Shown: positions 38,542-51,485, numbered from the stretch's first letter. The stretch: 64,000 nt of DNA from Tillandsia leiboldiana (GCA_029204045.2 CM055066.1:22238120-22302119), one strand, 5' to 3'. Program-made: numbers and translations. Notes: generated by a model not told the origin, from the letters alone.

Positions 38542-39124
38542 GCGGCCCACCCCCTCCCACCGCCAGAAGGAGAGCTCCAGCGTGGCTCGCCACCACGACA
38601 CTGCTCCCCGGCGCCGCACCGCGCCCACGACGCACCCCGCCCCCGAGGACCGCCGCCGGCCCCGGCAGAGGGACGCGGTCGCACCCAAGCCCCGACCCTG
38701 ACGACGAAGGCGTTGACAAAGCTGGCGCACCGCGCGCGGTCAAGCGCGTCCCGCCGACCCTGAGGCCGCCAGCGATGATGTTAGAACGACACACGCCGGC
38801 GGCGGCAGCGGCGCCGACGCAGCCGTAGGGCGTGCGCGGGGATCGGCCACTACGCGCCAGGCGTCGGCAGCAGGGTCGTATTCCTCGACGCGGCGCGGGT
38901 GCGGCGAGCCGCCGGCGAGTAAATCTTGCCGGCGACGGCGGCGGCGGCGAAACGCTGCGCGGGGAAGACGGTGGGGGCGCGTGGGGAGAGAGAGCCGGTG
39001 AGGAGGTCGAGGCGGAGGGAGGCGGCGCGGCCGATGAGGGTAGACGAAGCGGCCGAGGGTGACAGCTGCGGGCGTGGGAGAAGGAGGAGGAGGGGTTCGA
39101 GCGGGGAGAGGGAAGGGGGAGGAG
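38542..39124 (-). pseudogene. Repeated, indel-rich partial copy of the kelch gene beside the gap
   Basis: Follows the copy 1 LTR end directly (GCGGCCCACCCCCTCCCACC) and matches the kelch N-terminal half at 50223-50800 with numerous one- or few-base insertions and deletions. It runs into the N gap. I read it as the same locus as 50223-51256 seen at the end of another contig, not a second gene. Confidence 0.85.
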
Positions 39125-39224
39125 NNNNNNNNNNNNNNNNNNNNNNNNNNNNNNNNNNNNNNNNNNNNNNNNNNNNNNNNNNNNNNNNNNNNNNNNNNNN
39201 NNNNNNNNNNNNNNNNNNNNNNNN
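39125..39224. other. Assembly gap (100 N)
   Basis: Exactly 100 N, the conventional length for a gap of unknown size. Confidence 0.99.
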
Positions 39225-41587
39225 TCACTAAGTAAAAGGTAAGGGTACAAAATCCACAGCCTCCCACAACCGGGTACAACATCACTGACGAATACAAAAG
39301 TGGAAACAAAATACCCGGAGAAACCCCCACCTCGGACTCTACCCGCCCAGAAGGTACTAATCAGCTAAGCCCTTGCCGCGGTCGGAAGACTCCGCACGAC
39401 CCGACCCAGGAGCGGCCGCCTCGGAAGCACCTGTCACACACAGCGGGTGTGAGATCAACTGAAAATCAGATCTCAGTGGGTACCCATGTCCTATCCACGG
39501 TAGCCACTAAGTTCCCCTGGAGTAACAAGATAAGTAGATAGATAGACAGATAGATAGATAGGCAGATAGAAAGCTGTAAATGAATCTATCTCTATATGCG
39601 GTAATGCAATGCAATATGAAATGACATCTGGAATCATAAAAGATGACCACCCGCTCATGCCATTTCCCCCGCAGCCACCTGGTAACTCGGCCAGGGGCGA
39701 ACTCACACCTGGTATCTCGGCCAGGGAAATACCCACCTGGTAGCTCGGCCAGGGCAAATACCTTCCCGGTAACTCAGCCAGGGAACTCAGCTTCCCGGTA
39801 ACTCAGCCGGAGAGAAACACCCTCCTGGTAACTCAGCCAGGGCGTCGACACCACTGTGTAATCCAAAACGAACTCATAAGAGCATAACGCGTGTCTCGGT
39901 CGGAACCATAACCCTCGACTCACACGGCTGCTTCACATTTACCTGTCATCCCAAGGACACATCACCCTTGCATTTGCAAGTAAAAGGGGCATTCCGTAGC
40001 ATTCTCGGAAGAAACCAACCCACCTCGAAGAGGTCGCAAAATCGTGCGTCAAAAAGAGGTCCCGGTGCGATCCTACAGCTCCAAGTAGTACCACGCGCAC
40101 CGCTGATCACGCAATCAGGCCAACACTAAGTCACACTGCAAAATCGGTGAAAACCGGGGTTAGGAGAAAAACCCAAGACAACAACTCGCCCTCAAGCGGC
40201 GGAAAACCCAACCGGCGACGACGAACGTCGGGCGTTGCGCGGAACGCCCCTCGCGCGACCGCCACGTCACGTCGCCGGGCCGCACCCTGCGGCCAAGAGC
40301 AGCTCACGGCTGCGAAGTCCAACGCACGCTCTGCGTGGAGACGGCCAGCTGCGCGGCCGGTAGCGCCGCGCGGCCCCAAAACTGCCCGCGCAGGCGTCGC
40401 GCCGCCTGGCGCGCGGCCTGTAGGGCCGCGGGGCCCAAGGGGCCGCCGCACGGCCCTCTGCAGTGCCGCGCGCCTGGCGCGCGGCCTGCAGGGCCGCGGG
40501 GCCCAAGGGGCCCGCCGCGCGCCCTCTGCAGTGCCGCGCGCCTGGCGCGCGGCCTGCAGGGCCGCGGGGCCCAAGGGCAACCCGCGGTGCCCTGCAGTGC
40601 CGCGCGCCTGGCGCGCGGCCTGCAGGGCCGCGGGGCCCAAGGGGGCCGCGCGCGGCCCTCTGCAGTGCCGCGCGCCTGGCGCGCGGCCTGCAGGGCCGCG
40701 GGGCCCAAGGGGCACCGCGCGGTGCCCTGCAGTGCCGCGCGCCTGGCGCGCGGCCTGCAGGGCCGCGGGGCCCAAGGGGGCCGCCGCGCGGCCCTCTGCA
40801 GTGCGCGCGCCTGGCGCGGGCCTGCAGGGCCGCGGGGCCCAGGGGCCGCCGCGCGGCCCTCTGCAGTGCCGCGCGCCTGGCGCGCGCCTGCAGGCCGCGG
40901 GGCCCAGGGGCACCCGCGCGGTGCCCTGCAGTGCCGCGCGCCTGGCGCCGGCCTGCAGGGCCGCGGGGCCCAAGGGGGCCGCCGCGCGGGCCCTCTGCAG
41001 TGCCGCGCGCCTGGCGCGCGGCCTGCAGGGCCGCCCGCGCGGCACCCTGCAGTGCCGCGCGCCCAGCGCGCGGCCTGCAGGGCCGCGCGGCACAGGGCCA
41101 GCCCGCGCGGCACCAGCAGTGCCGCGCGCCTAGCGCGCGGCCTGCAGTGCCGCGCGGCACGGGGGCCGCGCCGCGCCACCCTGCAGTGCCGCGCGCCAGG
41201 CCGCGGCCTCCTCTCCCCCGCCGCACGACCAAGCAGCCCGGCACGCCGCTGCTTAACTGAGCAGCGGCGCGCACGCTGCGCGCGGCGCTCATGCGCGCCC
41301 GGCAGCAGCTACACCGGCAACAAGCCGGCAAGGCCGACGCGTCCCGACAGCAAAAAAAGAAAGAAGAAGAAAAAGAGAAGAGGGGAGAAGCCAAGAAAAA
41401 AACCAAAAGCAACCTTAACAAAAATCAACCAACCTTGTTAAGTCGTCCCACAAATCGCTCGGCTCCACCCAACGCAGCAAGGGAGGACCGAAGAAACCTT
41501 CTCCAACTCCTTCCTCTTCTTCTCCTCACTTTCCTTCCTTTGCTTCAGACCACCAAGAAAAGGAAGAATGGTTGAGGTGAGGTGGCT

Positions 41588-41621
<34 letters not shown>

Positions 41622-41953
41622 AAATAAAGTGAAAGGAAAATTAATTTTTCCCCCAACCCTCCACTAATTAAAACACCCAACCTCTCAGTTAATTAAGCCC
41701 ACCCTCAGACCATTCCAACCTCTCCACCAACAGCACTAGGGAAGCAACATACACCAAAAATTAATTAAAGCAATTAATAAATAAAATAATCAAAGGGTCA
41801 CGATAACTCACTTTTCGACCCCGGCACCTCCGCCGCCGCCCGGAACCACCCGAACACCGCTGTAAATCGAAAATACACGCGCTCACGCCTTTTCCCAGTC
41901 AAAAAGCTCGTCGGTGGAGTCAGAAAGCTCAAACCAAAAACCGGTACTCTACA
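39225..41953 (-). repeat. 3' LTR of copy 2, partial
   Basis: Contains the hairpin array (39677-39842), the GC array (about 40390-41215, about 12 units) and a (GA)n run (41589-41619). It begins inside the LTR at the gap edge. Confidence 0.9.
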
Positions 41954-41967
41954 CTCCCCCCCCCTTC
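41954..41967 (-). promoter_or_regulatory. Polypurine tract, copy 2
   Basis: Same G-rich minus-strand tract as at 30256, with a slightly different homopolymer length. Confidence 0.8.
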
Positions 41968-41994
41968 AATGGTTTCGTCCTCGAAACCCAAAAA

Positions 41995-44900
41995 TCAAAA
42001 GTCAGGAGGGGGCCTCAAAAAGTGTGGGTAGGTAGTCCTCAACTCATCCTCGGGCTCCCAAGTAGCCTCTCTCTCATCATGGTGGCTCCACAATACCTTC
42101 ACATAAGGTATGACCCGACTTCGCAATTCTCTCGTCTCTCGAGCAAGAATCCGAATCGGGCGCTCGCGGAAGTGCAGCTCATCGTCCAGCTCCAAAGCAG
42201 TGAAGTCCACAATGTGAGAGGATCATAGACATACCTCCTCAAAACTGACACATGAAAAACATCATGAGTACCGGCTAGCCGCGGCGGTAGAGCAATACGA
42301 TAGGCGACAGGTCCAACACGCTCTAAAACTTCAAAAGGGCCAATAAAACGCGGGCTCAACTTCCCGCGCACCCAAAGCGCCGAATCCCTCGAGAGGGCGA
42401 GACTTTCAAAAACACATGGTCTCCCACCAGAAACACCAAGTCTCGCCTCCTTCTATCGGCGTAGCTCTTCTGTCGGCTCTGAGCAGTGACCAAGTGGCGC
42501 CGAATAACCTTAACTTTCTCCTCAGCCTCCAAGAGCAAGTCAGGCCCCAAGGTTTTTCTTTCACCCACATCACTCCAACAAAGAGGCGATCGACATTTCC
42601 TACCATACAATGCTTCAAAGGGCGCCATCCGGATACTCGCCTGGAAGCTATTGTTGTAGGCGAACTCTGCTAGTCTCAAGTGTCGATCCCAACTGCCACT
42701 AAAACTCAGGACACAAGCTCTCAACATGTCCTCCAAAGTCTGAATAGTCCGCTCAGACTGTCCGTCGGTCTGTGGGTGAAAGGCAGTGCTGAACTGAAGC
42801 TGGGTCCCCAAAGCCGTCTGCAAGCTCCTCCAAAACTGAGAGGTAAACCTGGGATCCCTATCAGATACAATAGAAGCTGGCACTCCATGAAGCCTCACTA
42901 TCTCATCGAGGTATAAGTGTGCTAAACTCTCCAAGGCCCAACTTGACTGAATCGGCAGAAAGTGAGCTGATTTAGTCAACCGATCGACGATCACCCAAAT
43001 GGCATCGGCTCCTCTCTGAGTCCTCGGCAGACCCACAATAAAGTCCATGGTGACACATTCCCATTTCCACTCAGGGATTGGTAGGCTTTGTAACTTGCCA
43101 GCAGGAACCTGATGTTCCGCTTTAACCTGTTGGCAAGTTAGACAGCGAGCCACAAACCTACCAACATCCCTCTTCAAGCCCTGCCACCAAAACTGAGTCT
43201 TCAAATCCCTATACATCTTAGTTCCCCCAGGATGAGGGTGTAAGGTGTATAGTGAGCCTCCCTCAGGATCAGCTCTCTAATATCCACATCCGCCGGTACA
43301 CAAATGCGGTCCCTGTACCTGAGTACTCCCGCGACATCCACAGAAAAGTCCCCGCTCTGTCCAAGCTGCATCTGGTCTCGAATCCTGAGAAGATAGGGGT
43401 CCCCACTCTGCTTCTCTCTAATCCTGTCCAGTAGAGTGGGCTGCAAGACCATAGACATAAGTCTTGCCGAAACCCCCGGGGACACAACCTCTATATCCAA
43501 ACTCCTCAGCTGCTCTCTCAGTGGTCTCTGCTGGGTGATAAGCATACTCAAGGTCTGCCCTGCCCGCCTGCTCAAAGCATCCGCGACCACGTTAGCCTTG
43601 CCGGGATGATAGAGAATGCTCAAGTCATAGTCCTTTAACAGCTCAAGCCACCGGCGCTGCCTTAGGTTGAGTTCTTTCTGGGTGAACAGGTATTTCAAAC
43701 TCTGATGATCGGTAAAAATCTCACAGCGCTCGCCATACAAATAATGCCGCCAGAGCTTCAAGGCAAAAACCACGCAGCGAGCTCCAGGTCATGCGTAGGG
43801 TAATTCCTCTCATAATCCTTTAACTGGCGAGAAGCATAGGCAATCACCCTACCATGTTGCATCAACACGCAACCAAGGCCGCTGTGGGAGGCATCACTGT
43901 AAATCACGTACCCATCTCCCATAACTGGTAGTGCAAGAACCGGTGCTGAAATCAACCTCTGCTTCAAATCTTCGAAGCTTTGCTGGCACTGATCTGACCA
44001 AACAAATTTTACCCCTTTCTTGGTCAATCTAGTGAGGGGAGTAGAGAGCTTCGCAAAGCCCTCAACAAAACGACGGTAATAGCCCGCAAGGCCCAAGAAG
44101 CTCCGAATCTCCGTCACCGTCGTAGGTCTAGGCCAATCCCGAACTGAAACTATCTTCGCCGGGTCCACTGCCACTCCTGCGGCTGAAACGATGTGGCCTA
44201 GAAAAGAAACCTCCCGTAGCCAAAAGGCGCACTTCTTTAACTTCGCATACAGCTTCTTCTCTCCCTCAGAAGCTGCAGCACTAACCTCAAGTGCTCCTCG
44301 TGCTCAAGTCGCTACGGGAGTAAATCAGGATGTCATCAATGAAGACCACCACAAAACGGTCCAAGTACGGCTGAAAGACTCGGTTCATCAGATCCATGAA
44401 CGCAGCCGGGGCATTCGTCAAACCAAAAGGTAGCACTGTAAACTCGTAATGCCCGTACCGAGACCTAAACGCCGTCTTGGATACATCCTCGGCCCTCACC
44501 CTCAGCTGGTGGTAACCGGACTGCAGATCTATCTTCGAGAAAACCGTGGCTCCCTGAAGCTGATCAAATAAATCATCAATCCGAGGAAGTGGATACTTGT
44601 TCTTGACGGTCACTTTATTCAATTCCCTGTAGTCCACACAAAGCCTAAGTGACCCGTCCTTTTTCTTCACAAAAAGAATCGGGGCTCCCCAAGGAGAAAC
44701 ACTAGGACGAACAAACCCGCGATCCATGAGATCCTGAAGCTGAGCCTTTAACTCTCTCAATTCTGCTGGTGCCATTCTGTAGGGTGCCTTAGAGATTGGC
44801 GTGGTTCCAGGGACCACGTCAATCACAAACTCAATCTCTCGATCCGGCGGCATAGACGATAGCTCGGGAGGAAACACATCTGGATACTCTCGGACAATAG

Positions 44901-46696
44901 GAATGTCCTCGAGTCCAGGCATCGCCGTAGGCGCCTCTACACAGTAGCTAAGAAGGCAACACAACCACGACTCATCAGCTGTCGGGCTCTAGCAGAAGAG
45001 ATCGTCGCCGCAAACAGCGTACTCTGACAACCTCTGAAAACATACTCCACCTGATCCGGCTCCCTGAGGGTCACAGTCTTCTCTCGACAATCAATAGCTG
45101 CGTAATACCGAGTCAACCAATCCATCCCCAAAACTACGTCAAAATCCTGAAGCTGGCGAAGGACCAAAAGATCTACAGGTAAAATCCAAGGCCCTAACTG
45201 CACAGGGCAGGACCAACAACACTCATCAACGTGTAGAACATGGCCGGGTACCTGAACCTCACGAGCACAAGACAACAGTCCTATCTCTAGCCCATGCATG
45301 AAAGCAAAAGTCCTACTGATGAATGAATGAGATGCTCCGGTATCAAATAAAGCTCTAGTGCGAGTAGAGGAGATAAGAATAATACCTGCCACCACGTGGC
45401 CCGCTGCCTCCACATCATCGACCTGTGCGGTGTACACCCTGCCGCTCGGGGGTGGTCGTCTGTCAGACTGCCCGCGACGAAGTGGCCCTGTCCACCAGGC
45501 CAGCACCAACCGAAGATCCGCCCGTCTGATAGGGCGGTGGAGGAAGTGCCGAAGCTGCCGAAGCTGCTGATGCCCCTGCTGAAGGACAAGACCATGATCT
45601 GTGCCCTGCCTGCCCACACGGTAACACCGGCCCTGCCGCTGATCACACTGCTGAGGGGCGTGGGGTCCGCTGCAAATCACACAGCTATCAGTGCGAATCA
45701 GCTGCTGCTGCTGCCGCCTAGAAGATCGGGAGCCCCCCGATCTCTGTCTCCTCTGAGTCCCGCGGGCCCCGAGACTGTGTCTGCGGCGGTCTCGGGGGCC
45801 TCGGCCTGCTCGTCTGCCCCAGGTCCTGCGGTGCGGGGCGCTTCTCTCCGGAACTGCTCCCAGGCGCTCCGCCCCTCTCTGCCATGATCACCCTCCCTCG
45901 TGAGACCCAACCGTGCATGCTCCATGGCTGCGTCAAGCGTCGGAGATCGGTGTGCATGAACAAGGTGATAGATATCAGGGTGAAGCCCCCTCTCAAATAA
46001 ATCCACGCGCTGAGCCTCATCAGGGGCAACATGCGGCACACTGCTCAAAAGTCTATGGAACTCTCGAATATAGTCCGGAAGAGGTCGACTACCCTGCTGC
46101 AGTCGACGAAGATCCCCCTCAAGCTTATGCTTTGCACTATCGGGAAAGTAAGCCCCGAGTAGCAAAGCACGAAAATCCTGCCAAGACATCAACTGGGCTC
46201 CCGGCGGTCCAGCTGGTCGGACCCGACGCCACCAGGTCTCGGTGTCTCCCTCCAGAAAGTGAGTGGCTATGAACACCTGATGCTGTTCCTTGATAAACAG
46301 GTTCTCAAATAACTTTTCAAGTGCAGAAATCCAGTTTTCTACTTCCCGTGGCTCAGAACTCTGCCCGGCAAAACGCGGAGGACGGAACTGGCTGACATAA
46401 GCTAGTCGATCTGTGAGCTCCCTCTGCTCTGCCTCCGTCAGCGGGACAATCTGTGATGAGGACGACGAAGTCGCAGCTGGTGGTGCCGCAGATGTCCTCT
46501 GCTCAAATAGCCTCATCATCCGCTCTAAATTTTCCTCTTGGCGTTTGGCAGCCTCCTCCTGGCGCCGCAACGCCTCAGACAACTGGGCCACTTGGGCCCG
46601 CAGCTCAAGAACCTCACCCTGCGCAGCCTCCTCCTGCTCGGGCCTGTCCTCCGACGCGGAGTACGCCCTCGTCGTCGCACGACGTCTAGGAGGCAT
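41995..46696 (-). pseudogene. gag-pol: Gag-Pol of copy 2, split by several single-base indels
   Basis: The same polyprotein as 30307-35004 with all domains from Gag to chromodomain, but the frame changes at about 45690, 44950, 44290, 43765, 43205, 42365 and 42225. About nine base substitutions against copy 1 were seen by eye over 4.7 kb (for example near 30650/42341, 31788/43480 and 33150/44842). Frame breaks cluster toward the gap, and several lie at homopolymers or missing single bases, as expected of unpolished long-read sequence. Real decay cannot be excluded. Confidence 0.85.
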
Positions 46697-46998
46697 CTCA
46701 GGCAACTGCAACAGGGAAAACAGGGTGTCAGAGAACCAAAACCTCACAACCCAAAGCCAGCGAGAGTCTAAGGCATGTTACCAACTCTAAAGTGTTGTGT
46801 TGTCTGCAGCCAACAGAACTACTTTAGAGAGCTAACATGAAAAGTCACTCGCCCGGAGACCCCGGGGGAGTCCCAACACAACCAAAACTCTCGCTACCAC
46901 TCATCTCTCTCGACAGTCACTCAACTGTCCAAACAAAAGCCTAGGGTCTCTAAGTCCCCCAAAGACCTAACCACCTAGGCTCTGATACCACCTAAATC
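46697..46998 (-). promoter_or_regulatory. Leader and tRNA-Met primer site, copy 2
   Basis: TGGTATCAGAGCC on the minus strand at 46978-46990, same spacing to the LTR as copy 1. Confidence 0.85.
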
Positions 46999-49900
46999 TG
47001 TCACGCCCCGGGGTTGAACTGCGACCCGGGCTCGCCAACAGATCCGCCGTCTGTGCGGAAACTGCCGCACAGACGAAGCGTCCAACCTGCAGAAGAGATC
47101 TAGCTACACAAGTATCAGAGCAGGAAAGAAGCTAAGCTGAAGGAGTAAACTGCAAACAGGAGTCACTAAGTAAAAGGTAAGGGGTACAAAATCCACAGCC
47201 TCCCACAACCGGGTACAACATCACTGACGAATACAAAAGTGGAAACAAAATACCCGGAGAAACCCCCACCTCGGACTCTACCGCCCAGAAGGTACTAATC
47301 AGCTAAGCCCTTGCCGCGGTCGGAAGACTCCGCACGACCCGACCCAGGAGCGGCCGCCTCGGAAGCACCTGTCACACACAGCGGGTGTGAGATCAACTGA
47401 AAAGTCAGATCTCAGTGGGTACCCATGTCCTATCCACGGTAGCCCACTAAGTTCCCCTGGAGGGTAACAGATAAGTAGATAGATAGACAGATAGATAGAT
47501 AGGTAGATAGATAAAAGCTGTAAATGAATCTATCTCTATATGCGGTAATGCAATGCAATATGAAATGACATCTGGAATCATAAAAGATGACCACCCGCTC
47601 ATGCCATTTCCCCCGCAGCCACCTGGTAACTCGGCCAGGGGCGAACTCACACCTGGTATCTCGGCCAGGGAAATACCCACCTGGTAGCTCGACCAGGGCA
47701 AATACCTTCCCGGTAACTCAGCCAGGGAACTCAGCTTCCCGGTAACTCAGCCGGAGAGAAACACCCTCCTGGTAACTCAGCCAGGGGCGTCGAACACCAC
47801 TGTGTAATCCAAAACGAACTCATAAGAGCATAACGCGTGTCTCGGTCGGAACCATAACCCTCGACTCACACGGCTGCTTCACATTTACCTGTCATCCCAA
47901 GGACACATCACCCTTGCATTTGCAAGTAAAAAGGGGCATTCCGTAGCATTCTCGGAAGAAACCAACCCACCTACGAAGAGGTCGCAAATTCGTGCATCGA
48001 AAAGAGGTCCCGGTGCGATCCTACAGCTCCAAGTAGTACCACGCGCACCGCTGATCACGCAATCAGGCCAACACTAAGTCACACTGCAAAATCGGTGAAA
48101 ACCGGGGTTAGGAGAAAAACCCAAGACAACAACTCGCCCTCAAGCGGCGGAAAACCCAACCGGCGACGACGAACGTCGGGCGTTGCGCGGAACGCCCCTC
48201 GCGCGACCGCCACGTCACGTCGCCGGGCCGCACCCTGCGGCCAAGAGCAGCTCACGGCTGCGAAGTCCAACGCACGCTCTGCGTGGAGACGGCCAGCTAC
48301 GCGGCCGGTAGCGCCGCGCGGCCCCAAAACTGCCCGCGCAGCGCCCTACAGCGCCGCGCACCTGGCGCGCGGCCTGTAGGGCCGCGGGGCCCAAGGGGCC
48401 GCCGCACGGCCCTCTGCAGTGCCGCGCGCCTGGCGCGTGGCCTACAAGGCCGCGGGGCCCAAGGGGGCCGCCGCGCGGCCCTCTGCAGTGCCGCGCGCCT
48501 GGCGCGTGGCCCGCAGGGCCGCGGGGCCCAAGGGGCACCCGCGCGGTGCCCTGCAGTGCCGCGCGCCTGGCGCGCGGCCAGCAGGGCCGTGGGGCCCAAG
48601 GGGGCCGCCGCGCGGCCCTCTGCAGTGCCGCGCGCCTGGCGCGCGGCATGCAGGGCCGCGGGGCCCAAGGGGCACCCGCGCGGTGCCCTGCAGTGCCGCG
48701 TGCCTGGCGCGCGGCCTGCAGGGCCGCGGGGCCCAAGGGGGCCGCCGCGCGGCCCTCTGCAGTGCCGCGTGCCTGGCACGCGGCCTGCAGGTCCGCGGGG
48801 CCCAAGGGGCACCCGCGCGGTGCCCTGCAGTGCCGCGCGCCTGGCGCGCGGCCTGCAGGGCCGCGGGGCCCAAGGGGGCCGCCGCGCGGCCCTCTGCAGT
48901 GCCGCGCGCCTGGCGCGCGGCCTGCAGGGCCGCGGGGCCCAAGGGGCACCCGTGCGGTGCCCTGCAGTGCCGCGCGCCTGGCGCGCGGCCTGCAGGGCCG
49001 CGGGGCCCAAGGGGGCCGCCGCACGGCCCTCTGCAGTGCCGCGCGCCTGGCGCGCGGCCTGCAGGGCCACGGGGCCCAAGGGGGCCGCCGCGCGGCCCTC
49101 TGCAGTGCCGCGCGCCTGGCGCGCGGCCTGCAGCGCCGCGGGGCCCAAGGGGGCCGCCGCGCGGCCCTCTGCAGTGCCGCGCGCCTGGCGCGCGGCCTGC
49201 AGGGCCGCGGGGCCCAAGGGACCTCCGCGCGGCCCCCTGCAGAGCCGCGCGCCTGGCGCGCGGCCTGCAGGGCCGCCCGCGCGGCACCCTCCAATGCCGC
49301 GCGCCCAGCGCGCGGCCTGCAGGGCCGCGCGGCACAGGGCCAGCCCGCGCGGCACCCAGCAGTGCCGCGCGCCTAGCGCGCGGCCTGCAGTGCCGCGCGG
49401 CACGGGGGCCGCCCGCGCGGCACCCTGCAGTGCCGCGCGCCTAGCGCGCGGCCTGCAGGGCCGCGCGGCCTCCTCTCCCGCCGCACGACCAAGCAGCCCG
49501 GCACGCCGCTGCTTAACTGAGCAGCGGCGCGCACGCTGCGCGCGGCGCTCATGCGCGCCCGCGCAGCAGCTACACCGGCAACAAGCCGGCAAGGCCGACG
49601 CGTCCCCAACAGCAAAAAAAGAAAAAGAAGAAGAAAAAGAGAAGAGGGGAGAAGCCACGAAAAAAAAACCAAAAGCAACCTTAACAAAATCAACCAACCT
49701 TGTTAAAGTCGCCCCACAAATATCGCTCGGCTCCACCCAACGCAGCAAGGGGAGGACCGAAGAAAACCTTCTCCAACTCCTTCCTCTTCTTCTCCTCACT
49801 TTCCTTCCTTTGCTTCAGACCACCAAGAAAAGGAAGAAATGGTTGAGGTGAGGTGGCTCGAGAGAGAGAGAGAGAGAGAGAGAGTTAAATAAAGTGAAAG

Positions 49901-50222
49901 GAAAAATTAATTTCCCCACCAACCCTCCACTAATTAAAACACCCAACCTCTCAGTTAATTAAGCCCACCCTCAGACCATTCCAACCTCTCCACCAACAGC
50001 ACTAGGGAAGCAACAATACACCAAAAATTAATTAAAGCAATTAAATAAATAAAATAATCAAAAGGGTCACGATAACTCACTTTTCGACCCCGGCACCTCC
50101 GCCGCCGCCCGGAACCACCCGAACACCGCTGTAAATCGAAAATACACGCGCTCACGCCTTTTCCCAGTCAAAAAGCTCGTCGGTGGAGTCAGAAAGCTCA
50201 AACCAAAAACCGGTACTCTACA
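46999..50222 (-). repeat. 5' LTR of copy 2
   Basis: 3224 bp with hairpin array (47620-47787), GC array (about 48350-49470, about 16 units) and (GA)n (49860-49885). Clean compared with the equivalent LTR at 35307-38541. Confidence 0.93.
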
Positions 50223-51256
50223 GCGGCCCACCCCCTCCCACCGCCAGAAGGAGAGCTCCACCGCGTGGCTCGCCACCACGTACACTTGCTCCCCGGCGCC
50301 GCACGCGCCCACGACGCACCCGCCCCCGAGGACCGCCGCCGCCCCGGCAGAGGGACGCGGTCGCACCCAAGCCCCGACCCTGACGACGAAGGCGTTGACA
50401 AAGCCGGCGCACGCGCGCGCGTCAAGCGCGTCCCCGCCGACCCTGAGGCCGCCAGCGATGTAGAACACGCCGGCGGCAGCGGCGCCGACGCAGCCGTAGC
50501 GGCTGCGCGGGGACTCGGCCACTACGCGCCAGGCGTCGGCAGCAGGGTCGTATTCCTCGACGGCGCGGGTGCGGGCAGAGCCGCCGGCGACGTAAATCTT
50601 GCCGGCGACGGCGGCGGCGGCGAAACGCCTGCGCGGGAAGACGGTGGGGGCGCGTGGGGAGAGAGAGCCGGTGAGGAGGTCGAGGCGGAGGGAGGCGGCG
50701 CGGCCGATGAGGTAGACGAAGCGGCCGAGGGTGACAGCGCGGGCGTGGGAGAAGGAGGAGGAGGGGTCGAGCGGGAGAGGGAAGGGGGAGGAGGAGACGC
50801 ACCAAGAAGTGGGGGCTAAGGTTAAGGGGGAGGTGGTAAGGGGGAGGGAGGCGGAGGAGAATGAGAGGGAGGAGTGTGGGGAGGGGGAGTGGGAGGGGGA
50901 GGGGGAGAGGGAGAGGAGAGGAGGGAGGGGCGGAGGTGGCCGAGGGAGCGGCGGAGGGAGAGAAAGGAGGGGGAGAGGAGGAGGCGGAAGAAGCGTCTGG
51001 AGACGAGGGGGAGGGAGGGGAGGGAGGAGGCGGGCACGCGGGAGAGGCACGCGAGGAGGAGGTCGTCGGGGAGGGCGGAGATCGGGGAGGGATCACCGTA
51101 AGAAGGATCGGAAGGGGGAGGCAGCACAGGATTAGGAGGAGGAGGAGGAGGAGGAGGAGGTGGTGTTGAGGGGTCGGGGGAGATGTGGTGGCGGGGGTCG
51201 GGGATGCAGGACTTGACGAGCCAGGAGAAGCTCCGGGAGTGGCAGCTCTCCGCCAT
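50223..51256 (-). pseudogene. N-terminal part of an F-box/kelch-repeat gene (At5g26960-like), cut by the retrotransposon
   Basis: Starts at the Met of MAESCHSRSFSWLVKSC (an upstream Met lies two codons earlier); At5g26960 begins with the same kind of sequence (NSRHFSWLMKSC). A proline run coded by a CCT/GGA-type triplet repeat (51137-51163) precedes the F-box (ISALPDDLLLACLSRVPASS, about residues 58-105). Kelch repeats follow (KIYVAGGSARTRAVEEYDPA, YGCVGAAAAGVFYIAGG) and the frame ends at the LTR after SHAVELSFWRWEGVGR. A frame change lies in the low-complexity part between about 50820 and 50960. F-box/kelch proteins are substrate adaptors of SCF ubiquitin ligases; the target of this one is unknown. 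With the insertion, the frame change and two nonsense codons in the C-terminal piece it cannot make a normal protein. Confidence 0.88.
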
Positions 51257-51482
51257 GGGCATCGACTATCGAGGGGACGACAGATGAATGCGGTGCACAG
51301 TGGGTACAGTGGAAGCGCCTTTTCTTTTTTAATTTTTTTATATATATTTTTTATTTTGGTTGTGGTGGGGGAGAAGGTGGCGCAGAGAGGGGAGGGATAT
51401 TTTGTGGCCGTTTAAGCATGTGCGTCCTCTTTTTACGGAGCTTGAGATTTTGGAGTTTAATTTATGCTTGAATACGGATAGC

Positions 51483-51485
<3 letters not shown>
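51257..51485 (-). promoter_or_regulatory. Upstream region of the kelch gene with a possible TATA box
   Basis: TATATATA at 51340-51347, about 85 bp upstream of the start codon, is a plausible TATA element, but the area is generally TA-rich. Confidence 0.3.

Larger units (their letters stand above)
39225..50222 (-). mobile_element. Chromodomain Ty3/Gypsy retrotransposon, assembled copy 2 (left LTR cut by the gap)
   Basis: Same element as 27329-38541. Left LTR 39225-41953 lacks its first ~160 bp, which fall in the gap. Internal region 41954-46998, right LTR 46999-50222, then GCGGC and the kelch gene. Variants that distinguish left from right LTR in copy 1 recur in the same positions here, and the GC arrays have the same unit numbers (12 left, 16 right). 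Indels are common up to about 45800 and rare after. Confidence 0.93.

Noticed and set aside
38542..39124. A second kelch gene copy
   Set aside because: Differs from 50223-50800 mainly by single-base indels and ends at the gap, as expected of an unpolished contig end.
27329..50222. Two separate insertions of the chromodomain element
   Set aside because: Same junction base, same target duplication, phased LTR variants and repeated flank make one insertion assembled twice far simpler. A true tandem duplication is kept only as an alternative.
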